Assembly: GCF_000383915.1 (NCBI RefSeq)
Contig: NZ_KB912942.1
Coordinates: 4,617,039-4,681,038 of the forward strand
Direction: 5' to 3'
Source: Amycolatopsis benzoatilytica AK 16/65
GTDB taxonomy: Bacteria > Actinomycetota > Actinomycetes > Mycobacteriales > Pseudonocardiaceae
DNA: 64,000 bases
The position numbers were made by a program, and so were the translations under genes. The notes under the pieces were generated by a model. It was given only the letters and a program-made list of their open reading frames with translations. It was not told the DNA's origin and did not search any database. Of this stretch, positions 9,168 through 18,423 are shown one piece after another (position 1 is the stretch's first letter; each line of letters opens with the position of its first letter).

Positions 9168-10070
9168 TCATGGCTGGAGGGCGCGTCCTTCGTCGCTGAG
9201 GAGGTGTTCGAACATGAGCCGCGCCGCGGGTGGCAGCGCCTCGGCTCGGCGGACGCACAGGGACAGGTCGCGGCTGGCCCACGGCTCGTCGAGAGCCAGC
9301 GTTCTGGTGCCGGTCAAGGCGTACCCCACGAGGTTCCCGGCCGGAACGACGCCGATCCCCAGGCCGCATTCGACCATCCGGCACAGGGCGTCGTAGGACG
9401 CGACTTCGATCTGATGCCGCAGCGTCCGCCCGGCTTGCCCGGCTGCGGTCAGCATCTGCAGCCGCAGATGCGTTCCGGTGCGGAGCACGACGTGCTCGTG
9501 GTCGAGCGTTTCGGCAAAGGCGACCGAATCGCGCGCGGCCAGCGGATGCCGTTCCGGCACCAGCACCTTCAGCTCGTCTCGGCGGAACGGGTAGACCTCG
9601 ATGTCGGCGTGGTACGGCAGGCTGGTGAACAGCCCGATATCCGCCCGGTTCTCGGCGACCGCCTCGGTGATCGCGAGACTGTCCTGTTCGAGCACCTGCA
9701 GCCGGACGCCGGGATAGCGGGCGGCGAACGACGCGACCAGCGGCGGCACGAAGGTCGACACCGCGGAGATGTTCGCCAGCAGACGCACGAGCCCGCGCGA
9801 GCCGGACGAGAAGTCCCGCATCCGTCGCGTCAGGTCTGCCAGGTCGTCGAGCACCTGCCGGGCCGAGACCGCGAAAGCGGCACCGGCCGCCGTCGGGGTG
9901 ATTCCGCGGTTGGTGCGCACCAGCAGTTCCGTTCCCAGCATCTGCTCCAGATCGCGCAGCCGCCTGCTGATCCCCGCGGCGGCGAGATGCTCGCGGTCGG
10001 CGACTTCGGCGATCGTGCCGTGGTCCACCACTTGCACGAACAGTTTCAGGGACGTCGGGTCCAGCGTCAT
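9168..10070 (-). CDS. LysR-family transcriptional regulator
   Basis: 300 residues: N-terminal winged helix-turn-helix (about 1-60, SLKLFVQVVDHGTIAEVADREHLAAAGISRRLRDLE) followed by a periplasmic-binding-like effector domain. I start it at the ATG at 10070, which has GGAG a few bases upstream and begins in the usual MTLDPTSLKLF way. A start 11 codons earlier lacks a site. It lies upstream of the MFS/maleate isomerase pair on the same strand, not divergently, so it may regulate that pair, but this is inferred from position only. Confidence 0.85.
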   Translation of the reverse strand: MTLDPTSLKLFVQVVDHGTIAEVADREHLAAAGISRRLRDLEQMLGTELLVRTNRGITPTAAGAAFAVSARQVLDDLADLTRRMRDFSSGSRGLVRLLANISAVSTFVPPLVASFAARYPGVRLQVLEQDSLAITEAVAENRADIGLFTSLPYHADIEVYPFRRDELKVLVPERHPLAARDSVAFAETLDHEHVVLRTGTHLRLQMLTAAGQAGRTLRHQIEVASYDALCRMVECGLGIGVVPAGNLVGYALTGTRTLALDEPWASRDLSLCVRRAEALPPAARLMFEHLLSDEGRALQP

Positions 10071-11619
10071 CGCTCCGGTCTCTCCTTTCAGCGGTCTGAG
10101 CATTCCCCGGTAGCTCCTGGCTCGTTTCGGCGGGGTGCGGGAAAGTAATGCGATCGGAAGGCTTCGCCCGAAAGGATACGCATCCCCGGGCCCGCCGCAG
10201 ACATCCCGCGGGAACGCCGGGAATCCCGGGTTCGCGAAGCATCCCCGTGGAATTCCGGAGCCGCGGATACTCCCGCGCGGCTCCGGCCGCCGTCGCCACC
10301 GCCGCATAGGTGTCCGAATCGTTCGTCCAGGCAAGCTTCGGATCCTTCGACGAGTTGCCCGCCGAGTGCGTGCGCCGTGCTGGCGACCGGTTGGCCGAAG
10401 CAGTCCGAGCCGCGCAGGTCCTTGTACAAAACGGCGGTGTCGACGAGGGCGACCGCTCGCTGCTCCTCGCGATCTGGTTCAGCGCGATCTCGACCACGAT
10501 CGGCTGACGGAGGAGGCATTCCGAGTACGGCCACGTCGAGATGACCGATTGGCGACGTCGGATGTTCCGCGTGCTCCGCTGCCGCAGTGGCGGCGTTTCC
10601 GCGCCTTGGCAGCGTCGGGTTCACGGACACGCGGCCGTCTTCGGGGTCAGGCAGAACAAAATGGCCGCGGAAACCCGAAAGCCATGACTGACGAAGTGCA
10701 CCCTTCGGGGTATCCCGAAGGGGTGGCTTGCGCATTGTTCGGTGCAGTGCGCAACAGGAATACCGCTGGGAAGCTCCGGCACGACTGACCGTGCTCGGCG
10801 GGCCGTGGCGCGCCGGCGAAACGCCCCCGTCGGCCTACTGCTCAACTGTGCGATAAACGCGAATGGCGACGTGCGACAAGCGCCGCCTTCAGCTCAAGTG
10901 ACCACCTGGGAGTTTGCGAATGTCGCGATTACCTTTTGAGGGAGTCGCAGCGCCACTCGCAACGGAATGCAGTATTCCGTCGGAAACCAGATCCCACAAT
11001 GTCTGATTGCACTGCACATCATCGAGCCCCGAAGCTCGGCACGAACTCGATGGAATGTTTCTCGACGGCTAGCGTCTCGCTGGCCGTGTTCGCCGCCTCG
11101 GCGACAGCGAGAGCCAGCCGAAGACTCTGCCATAAAGGAAAACGACTGGTCGGATAGCTCCGCTGGCGAGCACGATGACTCGCATCTCACCGGATAATCA
11201 AACCATAGTCTTGCGTTCATCGCATCGGTTTATCGATAGATAACCGGCGAACTCGGCCGGTTGCTGGGCGAACTCGCGGACTGCACCCAGAGCGCGGTCG
11301 CACTCGGCACGACCATGTCGATCGGGAGCTACCGGCCGCTATTCGTCCTGACCGGCTTCCGCGAACGCGCCGGGAGGCACGCTACGCAGTCGGGCGCATG
11401 GCAGATAACTCTCCCGCTAACTGGCCGCCAGAGGGGAGTTAGCTGGGAGTTCAACTGGCCACCGACACGCGCGGCACACCGGTAGTAGGTCCGGGCATCC
11501 CGATCAGCCGGCGCGGGCCGGAAGCGCGTCACGTGCCCAGCCGCCCCGGCGTCCGGATCGAGCCGCATGCCCTGCCTCGCCCACCGACCGAAGAGCACGT
11601 ATCCGGTGTCCCGCCACTG
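10071..11619. other. 1.5 kb intergenic stretch, largely unassigned
   Basis: No recognisable gene apart from the short plus-strand frame at 10310-10507, listed separately. The stretch from about 10,800 to 11,250 looks less GC-rich than its surroundings by eye. Around 11,400-11,470 there are repeated AACTGGCC and GGGAGTT words that could form a hairpin. It may be the remains of transferred DNA. Confidence 0.35.
10310..10507 (+). CDS. Hypothetical small protein or gene fragment
   Basis: 65-residue frame starting at a GTG. Its residue composition looks coding (helix-forming middle, few arginine/serine runs, GC-rich third positions) while all overlapping frames look like shadows. I recognise no family. 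An in-frame TAG lies directly before the GTG and no convincing ribosome site is seen. It could be the remnant of a longer gene. Confidence 0.25.
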   Translation: MSESFVQASFGSFDELPAECVRRAGDRLAEAVRAAQVLVQNGGVDEGDRSLLLAIWFSAISTTIG

Positions 11620-12951
11620 TCAGACGGGAGTGGCGTCGTCGGCCGCGGTCCTGGCGCCGCGCTCACGATCGAGCGCACCCCGGGTTTCCGGGCTGGCCAG
11701 GATCGCGATGACGAACACCAGGGTCGCGCCCGCCAAGAAGATCACGAGCCGCGAGGGAACGTCCGACAGAGCCGGGCTGAGCAGGCTCACTACGGTCGGC
11801 ATCAGCCCGCCCAGCATGAAGCCGAGGTTCCAGCTCACTGCGGTGCCTCTGGCCCGCAATTCGGTCGGGTACCGCTCGTTGAGGAAGATCATCAGCGGCG
11901 AGTACGCGGCGTTGGACAGCATCACCATGATCACGCACAGCACCGCGACGACCGCGCCGCGATGGCCTCCGGCGGAGGCGATGCCCCAGGTGAGCAACGG
12001 CAACGCGAAGAGGTTGCACAGGCCGAACCCGATCATGGTGCGGCGGCGGCCGAGCCGTTCGCTCAGTTCGCCCGCACCGATCGCCGCCCCGATCACCACG
12101 ACGCTGCTGATCAGCAGGATGGCGCCGCGCTGACCTGCCGGTACCCCCACCACCTCGCTGAGGAGGGTGGGCAAGTACCCGGACGTCAGATAGTACTGCG
12201 CGCCGCCGCCGGCGGCCACCGCGATGTTGAGCGCGAGGATCTTCTTTCCGCGGCCCCGAACCAGTTCCCGGAACGGCACCGGAGCCCGCTGTTTCCCTTC
12301 GAACTCCGGAGATTCCTCGACCTTGCGCAGCACGAACAAGCTCAGCAGCGCGCTGAGCAGTCCGCAGAAGAACAGCACCCGCCAGCCCCACTGGTCGAAT
12401 GCCGGGCCGGTGAAGATCGCCGAGACCACGATGTAGGCCAAGCTGGCCAGCGCGGCGCCGAGGCCCGCTCCGCCGGCCCCGATCAGCCCGCTCATCAGGC
12501 CGCGCCAGCGCGCGCCGATGCTCTCCGTGCCGAGCGTGTGGGTGGTCGCGGTGACGCCGCCGACGAACAATCCTTGCGCGATCCGCAGCGCCAGGAACAA
12601 GATCGGGGCGAGCACGCCCACCGCGGCGTGCGGCGGGACCAGGCCCATCGCGGCGGTGGTGATGCCGACGCCGCCCATGACCAGCACCATGGTGGCCTTG
12701 CGTCCCTTGCGGTCGGCCAGCTCGCCGAAGATCGCGGCACCCGCCGGGCGCATCACGACGGTGACCGCGAACGAGCCGAACACCGCGGCGATACCCAGGG
12801 TCGGACTGGTGCTCGGGAAGATGTTCTTGCTGATCGGGCCGGCCACGTAGAGCAGCAGGAACAGGTCGAACAAGTCGAAGGACCAGCCGGCGACGGATGC
12901 GAATACCGCGGCACGAGGCGACTTTGACCGTGGTGCGATATCGGGTGTCAA
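11620..12951 (-). CDS. MFS transporter, metabolite:H+ symporter (MHS) family
   Basis: 443 residues, 12 predicted helices. It has the MHS layout: WSFDLFDLFLL in helix 1, the LADRKGRK loop motif after helix 2, a GGVTATTHTL segment in helix 4, and a second loop motif LSERLGRRR. The start is a TTG at 12951 with GAGGGG about 8 bases upstream; no in-frame ATG exists near it. It is the last gene of the acyl-CoA ligase/molybdenum hydroxylase operon, 84 bases after the 2Fe-2S/CoxG gene, and likely takes up the acid (furoate or another small aromatic or heteroaromatic acid) that the ligase activates. Confidence 0.8.
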   Translation of the reverse strand: MTPDIAPRSKSPRAAVFASVAGWSFDLFDLFLLLYVAGPISKNIFPSTSPTLGIAAVFGSFAVTVVMRPAGAAIFGELADRKGRKATMVLVMGGVGITTAAMGLVPPHAAVGVLAPILFLALRIAQGLFVGGVTATTHTLGTESIGARWRGLMSGLIGAGGAGLGAALASLAYIVVSAIFTGPAFDQWGWRVLFFCGLLSALLSLFVLRKVEESPEFEGKQRAPVPFRELVRGRGKKILALNIAVAAGGGAQYYLTSGYLPTLLSEVVGVPAGQRGAILLISSVVVIGAAIGAGELSERLGRRRTMIGFGLCNLFALPLLTWGIASAGGHRGAVVAVLCVIMVMLSNAAYSPLMIFLNERYPTELRARGTAVSWNLGFMLGGLMPTVVSLLSPALSDVPSRLVIFLAGATLVFVIAILASPETRGALDRERGARTAADDATPV

Positions 12952-13035
12952 GGTTTTCCCCTCACGGGAGACGAGACAGGACAGCGAGAACCAGGACAGG
13001 AATCCGAAACGTGAACTCCTGCCCGCGAATCCGGA

Positions 13036-14286
13036 TCAGCGGGACTTCCGGCGCGGGCGACGCAAAGCTGTCCGGATCCGGTCGAACAGCGGAGCGAACA
13101 AGAGTTTCAGCGCGCTCGGCGCTTTGACCGGACCGCTGGGCGCCTGCCCGGAGGTCGCGGCTTCGGCCAGGGCGTCCGCGAACTGCTCGAACATGCGTCG
13201 GCTCACGTCCCCGGCCAGCGCGCGGCCGAACTGCGCGATGCGCCCGGTGAGATAGACCTTGGCTTCGGCCCGCATCGCGGTGCCGGCGGCGGTGGCCTCG
13301 GTGCGCAGCACGATGTCGGCCTGGGTCTGCGCTCCGCCGGTGTCCTGCCCCTGCGCGAGCACGCGCAACCGCTGACTGGCGCGGTCGTGCTCGACGACGT
13401 GCGCCACCCCTTTGAACGCGAGCTTGATCGGGCCCACCGAAACGCGCGCGCGGCCGGCATAGTGGTCTTCGCCCAGGTCCTCGGTGAGCTCTGCTCCTGG
13501 CAGGCACCGGGCGAGCAGCGACACATCGTCGAACACGCGCCACACCGCGTCCACCGGCACGCCGATCTCGGTCTCGATGTCGACCGCGATCGTCGGATCG
13601 CCGTCCGGCAGCACGATGTCGACCCGGCGGGTCTCGGCGGCGTTGCTGTCCTCGTCGGCTTCGCGGCCGTCGGTGCTGCCCGCTTGACCGCTGGCCCGGC
13701 CCACGAGCGCCCGGCGCGCGCAGTTGCCCGGGGCGGGAATGCCGTCCGGGTGCGCCGCCCGGGTTTCCTCGACCGCGGCAAGGATGTTGCGATACCCGGT
13801 GCAGCGGCAGATGACCCCGGACAGCTCCTCGGGCAGTTCGTCCTCGGTCACTTCGGGCTTGTTGCTGAGCAGGTCGTACGAGCTCATCAAGAAGCCGGGG
13901 GTGCAGAAACCGCACTGCAGCGCGTGGTTGCGGCCGAATGCCTCTTGCAGCGGGTGCAGGTCGTCCGGCCGGCCCAGGCCCTCCACGGTGACGATGTCCG
14001 CCCCGTCGAGCTGGACCGCGAACAGCAGGCAGGCCCGGGCTGCTTCCCCGTCCACGAGCACCGTGCACATCCCGCACACGCCGTGCTCGCAACCCACGTG
14101 CGTGCCGGTGAGCCCGAGGTGGTCCCGCAGCGCGTCGGCGAGCGTCACTCGCGCGGGCACGCTGAGCACGGCAGGCGTTCCGTTCACCGTCATCCTGACC
14201 TCGACGAGAGCGTCCGCGGCCGCCTTGACCGCACGCGGTTTTCCTTTTTGCGCCAAGGGTTCGGTCGTTTCCGGAACAGTCTTCAC
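13036..14286 (-). CDS. Molybdenum hydroxylase 2Fe-2S subunit fused to a CoxG/SRPBCC domain (HmfC-like)
   Basis: 416-residue fusion. Residues 27-185 form the small subunit of xanthine/CO dehydrogenase-type enzymes: plant-type cluster at C66, C71, C74 and C86, and the second cluster at C125, C128, C160 and C162 (QCGFCTPG...CRCTGYRN). After a linker rich in charged residues (about 186-222), residues 225-385 form a CoxG-like SRPBCC domain (VPVDAVWRVFDDVSLLARCLPGAE), normally a separate protein that helps install or anchor the CO-dehydrogenase-type enzyme at the membrane. The GTG start at 14286 overlaps the FAD-subunit stop (GTGA). It passes electrons from the molybdenum site to FAD. By operon content it would be the 2-furoyl-CoA dehydrogenase small subunit. 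Confidence 0.85.
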   Translation of the reverse strand: MKTVPETTEPLAQKGKPRAVKAAADALVEVRMTVNGTPAVLSVPARVTLADALRDHLGLTGTHVGCEHGVCGMCTVLVDGEAARACLLFAVQLDGADIVTVEGLGRPDDLHPLQEAFGRNHALQCGFCTPGFLMSSYDLLSNKPEVTEDELPEELSGVICRCTGYRNILAAVEETRAAHPDGIPAPGNCARRALVGRASGQAGSTDGREADEDSNAAETRRVDIVLPDGDPTIAVDIETEIGVPVDAVWRVFDDVSLLARCLPGAELTEDLGEDHYAGRARVSVGPIKLAFKGVAHVVEHDRASQRLRVLAQGQDTGGAQTQADIVLRTEATAAGTAMRAEAKVYLTGRIAQFGRALAGDVSRRMFEQFADALAEAATSGQAPSGPVKAPSALKLLFAPLFDRIRTALRRPRRKSR

Positions 14287-15188
14287 GAGGTCACCTCACC
14301 GGCGCTCCTGCGAGCGCGCTCGTATGCCTTGCACAGTTCCCGGCTCGCCAACGTGCGGAAAAGCCGGCGACGGTAGTCGCGGGACGCGTGGGCGTCGCCG
14401 TCGGTGTCGACCAGTTCGTCGGCCACCGCCGCGAGCGGGTCGGACAGAGCGCTCGCCAGGCGGCGCACGTCGCCGCCGCACTCACCGAGCGCGGTGGCGA
14501 GCTCGGCGCGGACGGAGCGGGTGACCGGCCGATCGGACACGCCGAACCCGGTCAGCTCCGCCTCGGTCTCCGCACCGCGCACCCGGACCCGGACCGCGAC
14601 CCCGGCGAGCGCGAAATCGCCGTGCCTGCGCGCGATCTCGGCGAACCCGAAGCCTTCCCGATCGCCGCCTGCCGGGAAGCGCACCGCGGTCAGGATGTCG
14701 TCCGGTCCGAGCGCGGTGATCATCGCGCCGGAGAAGAACTCCCGGGCCGGCACCTGACGGGAACCCTCGGTGCCGGTCACGGTCAGCTCGGCGTTCAGGC
14801 AGCACGCGACGGCCGGCAGCTCGGCGGCGGGATCGGCGTGCGCGAGGCTCCCGCACACGGTGCCCCGGCTGCGCAGTTCCCGGTGCCCGACCCACGGCAA
14901 CGCCATGCCCAGCAGGGGAACCGTGGCAGCCGCCGGGTCCCGTTCGACCCGGCGCTGGCGCACCGTGGCGCCGATTTCCAGGTACCCGCCCGCCGTGTCG
15001 ACCCGGTCCAGCTCCGGGACGGAATTGATGTCCACCAAGGTTTCGGGGCGGGCGAGCCGCATGGCCAGCACAGGGACCAGTGACTGCCCGCCCGCGATGA
15101 CCTTGCCGCCGCCGCCCGTGCTCGCGAGTTCGGCGATCGCGTCGGACAGACTCGACGGCCGGACGTAGGCGAATGGTGCGGCCTTCAT
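14283..15188 (-). CDS. Molybdenum hydroxylase FAD-binding subunit (CoxM/HmfB-like)
   Basis: 301 residues, medium subunit of the xanthine/CO dehydrogenase family. The FAD-binding signatures are AGGQSLVP near residue 32 and the T-[IV]-G-type GTVCGSLAHADPAAELP near 104. The length excludes the extra 4Fe-4S insert of 4-hydroxybenzoyl-CoA reductase beta subunits, so the complex should oxidise rather than reduce its substrate. It starts 9 bases after the crotonase stop and overlaps the next gene by 4 bases. Confidence 0.87.
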   Translation of the reverse strand: MKAAPFAYVRPSSLSDAIAELASTGGGGKVIAGGQSLVPVLAMRLARPETLVDINSVPELDRVDTAGGYLEIGATVRQRRVERDPAAATVPLLGMALPWVGHRELRSRGTVCGSLAHADPAAELPAVACCLNAELTVTGTEGSRQVPAREFFSGAMITALGPDDILTAVRFPAGGDREGFGFAEIARRHGDFALAGVAVRVRVRGAETEAELTGFGVSDRPVTRSVRAELATALGECGGDVRRLASALSDPLAAVADELVDTDGDAHASRDYRRRLFRTLASRELCKAYERARRSAGEVTS

Positions 15189-15197
15189 GGTGTCAGC

Positions 15198-15977
15198 TCA
15201 CCGGCCCTGGAACTTCGGTGCGCGCTTCTCGGTGAACGCGGCGACGCCCTCAGCGAAGTCGTTGCTGGAGCGCAGCATCGAGTACGCCTTGCGCTCCAGC
15301 TCGATGCCGGAGTACAGCGGCGCGTCCACGCCCTTGTCGAGCACCTCCTTGGCGGTGCGCGCGGCGAGCGGGGAGAACCCGAGCAGCACGCCCACGATCC
15401 GCTCCACCTCGGCGTCCAGCGCGGCCCGGTCCTCGACCACGTTCGCCACCAGGCCCCAGTCCCCGGCTTGCTGCGCGTTGATCCGGGACGCGGTCATCAC
15501 GTGGTACTTCGCTCGGGACAGCCCGATCAGCCGGGCGAGGCGCTGGGTGCCGCCGGAGCCGGGGATCATGCCCAGCCGCATTTCCGGCAGCGCGAATTCG
15601 GCGCGCCGGGTAGCCACCCGGATGTCGGTGGACAGCGCGAGTTCGAGCCCGACGCCGAAGCAGTAGCCGTCGACCGCGGTGATCACCGGCTTGGGGCTGC
15701 GTGCCGGGGCGGTGACGTTCTGCCCCAGGTCGGTGAAGTCGATCGGGTCGACCTCCATGAACCCGGCGATGTCGCCGCCGGAGGAGAAGTGCTCCCCCGC
15801 GCCTTGGACGACCACGACCTTGATCTCGTCGTCGGCGTCGATCTCCGCGAACCGGTCGGCCATCACCTGACGGGTCTCCCAGGTGATGATGTTGTACTTG
15901 CCGTGATCGAGGGTCAGGTAGGCGACCCGGCCTTCGTGGCCGCGGTCGAGCCTGATCTCGCCTCCGGTGAGTGCCAT
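15198..15977 (-). CDS. Enoyl-CoA hydratase/isomerase (crotonase) family, possible 2-oxoglutaryl-CoA hydrolase (HmfE-like)
   Basis: 259 residues with the crotonase fold. The oxyanion-hole segment is FSSGGDIAGF near 70. The two acidic positions of hydratases are kept, in GLELALSTD and LPEMRLGMIPG. The ATG at 15977 starts 2 bases after the stop of the large molybdenum subunit. The long frame upstream of it is a shadow. In furoate operons a crotonase-family member, HmfE, hydrolyses 2-oxoglutaryl-CoA formed after furoyl-CoA hydroxylation and ring opening; sitting between hydroxylase genes, this protein fits that role. An ordinary hydratase acting on the ring-opened or dienoyl-CoA product is the alternative. 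Confidence 0.8.
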   Translation of the reverse strand: MALTGGEIRLDRGHEGRVAYLTLDHGKYNIITWETRQVMADRFAEIDADDEIKVVVVQGAGEHFSSGGDIAGFMEVDPIDFTDLGQNVTAPARSPKPVITAVDGYCFGVGLELALSTDIRVATRRAEFALPEMRLGMIPGSGGTQRLARLIGLSRAKYHVMTASRINAQQAGDWGLVANVVEDRAALDAEVERIVGVLLGFSPLAARTAKEVLDKGVDAPLYSGIELERKAYSMLRSSNDFAEGVAAFTEKRAPKFQGR

Positions 15978-15979
15978 CG

Positions 15980-18418
15980 TCAGTGGTTCCTTTCGTTCTG
16001 CGAGGTGCTGCCGGTCAGCAGCTCGTGGAGCACGTTTCCGTGCAGGGGCAGGCTGGTGACGTCCACTCCGGCCGGAGCGAGCGCGTCCGCGACCGCGTTG
16101 GCGATCGCGACCGGCAGGCTCATGCAACTGCCTTCGCCGCAGCCTTTCGCCCCGAGCCGGGTCAGCGGGGACGGTGTTTCCAGGTGGTCGCTGTTGAGCT
16201 CGAAGGTCGTTTCCGCGGTGGTCGGGCACAGGTAGTCCATGAAGGTGGCGGTGGGCTGCCCGGCGTCGGTGTAGCGCATCTCCTCGAACAGCGCGCCGCC
16301 CAGTGCGTGTGCGAGCGCGCCGTGCACCTGGCCTTCGAGCAGGGTGGGGTTGAGGATCGTGCCGGCGTCGTGCACGGTGACTACCTGCTCGAGCTTCACC
16401 TCGCGGGTGTCCGGGTCGATCCGGACGACGGCCAGTTCCGCGACGAAGCCGTAGCACAGGCTGGAATTGATCTGGTCTGTGCGGCTCGCCGCCTTCGACT
16501 GCGGCGGGGTGAACGCTGCTTCCTCGTACAACCGCGCGGACGTGCCTTCCGGCAGCGCGCCGGGATCCCAGTGCACCAACCCGGCCGCGTGCTTGAACGG
16601 GACCGCCCGGCCCGTTTCGCCGCGCTGCCGGACGTGTCCCTCGGCGAGCTCCACGTCCTCGGCCGCGACACCGAGGAGGGTGGCTCCGGCGATCTTGACT
16701 GTCTCGGCGAGCTTCTCCGCGGCCTCGACCAGCGCGCTGGTCAGCAGCGGTGCGAAGCGTGAGGAGTAGCTGCCCGAACTGATGGTCCACGGGGTGGTGG
16801 CGGTGTCCATTTCGACGATCGGGCGCACCTGGTCCAGGGGCAGGCCGAGCTGCTCGGCAACCACCTGCTGCGCGACGGTGGCGTGGCCCTGGCCCTGCGG
16901 CACGGTGCCCAGCAGCACCGACACCAGCCCGTTGGGGTCCACGCTGATCCGGACGTGCTCGGTGGAGCCTGACTTGCCGCGCCCGGACGCCCGCTGCTCG
17001 GCCGGGGTGGCCAGGCCGACGTAGCCGATGTTGGTCGCGGACGGGTCGACGATGGTGGCCACGCCGAGGCCGAAGTACTCGCCCCTCGCCCGCGCTTCCC
17101 GTTGCTTTTCCCGCAGCGCCTGATAGTTCGCGTTCTTCACGACCATGTCCAGTGCGCGGTCGTAGTCGCCGGAGTCGTAGATGCCGCCGGTCGGCGTGGC
17201 GTACGGGAAGTCCTCGTGCCGCACGAAGTTCCGCTTGCGCAGCTCGACCGGGTCCAGGCGGCAGGTCTCGGCGACCTTGTCCATCAGCCGTTCCAGGCCG
17301 AAGTACAGCTGCTGGCCGCCGAAGCCGCGGTTGAGTCCGGTGGGCGTCTTGTTCGTCACCACCGCACGCGAGCGGATCTCGACAGCGTCGATCTTGTAGG
17401 CGCCGGTGATGTTGCCGAAGCAGCGGTACAGCGTGCTGGGCTCCGGCGGCCGCAAGTAGGCACCCACGTTGTCCACCAGGTCGGCCCGCAGCCCCTGCAC
17501 GATGCCGTCGGCCGACACGGCGGCCTCGAACCGCATTGCACGGTCAGACCCGGCGGAACTGGCCAGCAGGTGCTCGATGCGATCCTCGGTCCAGCGCACC
17601 GGCCGGCCCGCGTGCTTGCTGGCCAGCGCCATCAGCGCGACATAGGGATAGATTCCCGCCTTGATGCCGAAGCTGCCGCCGTTGTCGGCCGGGATCATCA
17701 GCCGGATCCGCGACGCGGGCAGGCCGAAGGCACCGGCCAGCACCGCCACCATGGAGAACGGGCCGTGGAAGTTCGCCCACGCCTGGATGGCCGGACCGTC
17801 CACTTCGTCCTGCCACTCGGCGACGACCGAGTAGCACTCCATCGGGGTGGAGGAGTAGCGCGGGAAGTGGTACTTGCCCTTCACCACGTGATCCGCGTTG
17901 GCGAACACCTCGTCCACCTCGCCGAAGGCGAAGGTCCGGTCGGTCGCGACGTTGCCGTCCGCGTCCTCGTGCAGCCGCGGCGCGTCCGGCAGGAGCGCCT
18001 TCTCGACGTCGACCACCGGCGGCAGCGGCTCGTAGTCGATTTCGACGAGTTCCGCCGCGTCCTCGGCCAGGTACCGGTCGCCTGCGACGACGACCGCGAC
18101 CGGTTCTCCGACGAAGCGCACCTTGTCCGTCCCTGTCGGGTAGTACGGCATCGGTGTCTTGAGCGCCAGCGGGAACGGCCGGAGGGTCGCCTTGACCTCC
18201 TCGGGACCGATCACCGCGGCGACCCCGGGGTGCCGGCGGGCCCGCTCGAGGTCGACGCCGCGGATCCGGGCGTGCGGGTGCGGGCTGCGCACGATCGCCG
18301 CGGTCAGCGTGCCCGGCAACGGGTCCATGTCGTCGAGGAACCTGCCGCGGCCGGTGAGCAGCGCGGGGTCCTCGACTCGCGCCGTCCTCCTGGCCGGTTT
18401 GTCGGAGACTGCGTTCAT
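15980..18418 (-). CDS. Molybdenum hydroxylase large subunit (CoxL family, HmfA-like)
   Basis: 812 residues, the molybdopterin cytosine dinucleotide-binding catalytic subunit of the xanthine/CO dehydrogenase family. The active-site loop near residue 365 reads GLNRGFGG rather than the AYxCSFR motif of form I CO dehydrogenase, so it is not a true CO dehydrogenase. The catalytic glutamate is present in GCGEG near 760. Start at the ATG at 18418 after AGGTGAG, 5 bases downstream of the ligase stop; the N-terminal extension of the open frame is not coding. With ligase, crotonase, FAD and Fe-S subunits it most resembles 2-furoyl-CoA dehydrogenase, which hydroxylates the ring with water. Confidence 0.85.
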   Translation of the reverse strand: MNAVSDKPARRTARVEDPALLTGRGRFLDDMDPLPGTLTAAIVRSPHPHARIRGVDLERARRHPGVAAVIGPEEVKATLRPFPLALKTPMPYYPTGTDKVRFVGEPVAVVVAGDRYLAEDAAELVEIDYEPLPPVVDVEKALLPDAPRLHEDADGNVATDRTFAFGEVDEVFANADHVVKGKYHFPRYSSTPMECYSVVAEWQDEVDGPAIQAWANFHGPFSMVAVLAGAFGLPASRIRLMIPADNGGSFGIKAGIYPYVALMALASKHAGRPVRWTEDRIEHLLASSAGSDRAMRFEAAVSADGIVQGLRADLVDNVGAYLRPPEPSTLYRCFGNITGAYKIDAVEIRSRAVVTNKTPTGLNRGFGGQQLYFGLERLMDKVAETCRLDPVELRKRNFVRHEDFPYATPTGGIYDSGDYDRALDMVVKNANYQALREKQREARARGEYFGLGVATIVDPSATNIGYVGLATPAEQRASGRGKSGSTEHVRISVDPNGLVSVLLGTVPQGQGHATVAQQVVAEQLGLPLDQVRPIVEMDTATTPWTISSGSYSSRFAPLLTSALVEAAEKLAETVKIAGATLLGVAAEDVELAEGHVRQRGETGRAVPFKHAAGLVHWDPGALPEGTSARLYEEAAFTPPQSKAASRTDQINSSLCYGFVAELAVVRIDPDTREVKLEQVVTVHDAGTILNPTLLEGQVHGALAHALGGALFEEMRYTDAGQPTATFMDYLCPTTAETTFELNSDHLETPSPLTRLGAKGCGEGSCMSLPVAIANAVADALAPAGVDVTSLPLHGNVLHELLTGSTSQNERNH

Positions 18419-18423
18419 TCGGC

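Noticed and set aside
14388..15083. Plus-strand frames opposite the CoxM gene and other long antisense frames
   Set aside because: High-GC antisense shadows with Arg/Gly/Pro-rich composition and no family motifs.
15198..16790. 530-residue crotonase with an N-terminal extension
   Set aside because: The extension is the shadow of the CoxL C-terminus; the ATG at 15977 follows the CoxL stop by 2 bases.
15980..18418. Aerobic CO dehydrogenase (form I) for carboxydotrophy
   Set aside because: The active-site loop is GLNRGFGG, not AYxCSFR, and the operon contains an acyl-CoA ligase and crotonase.
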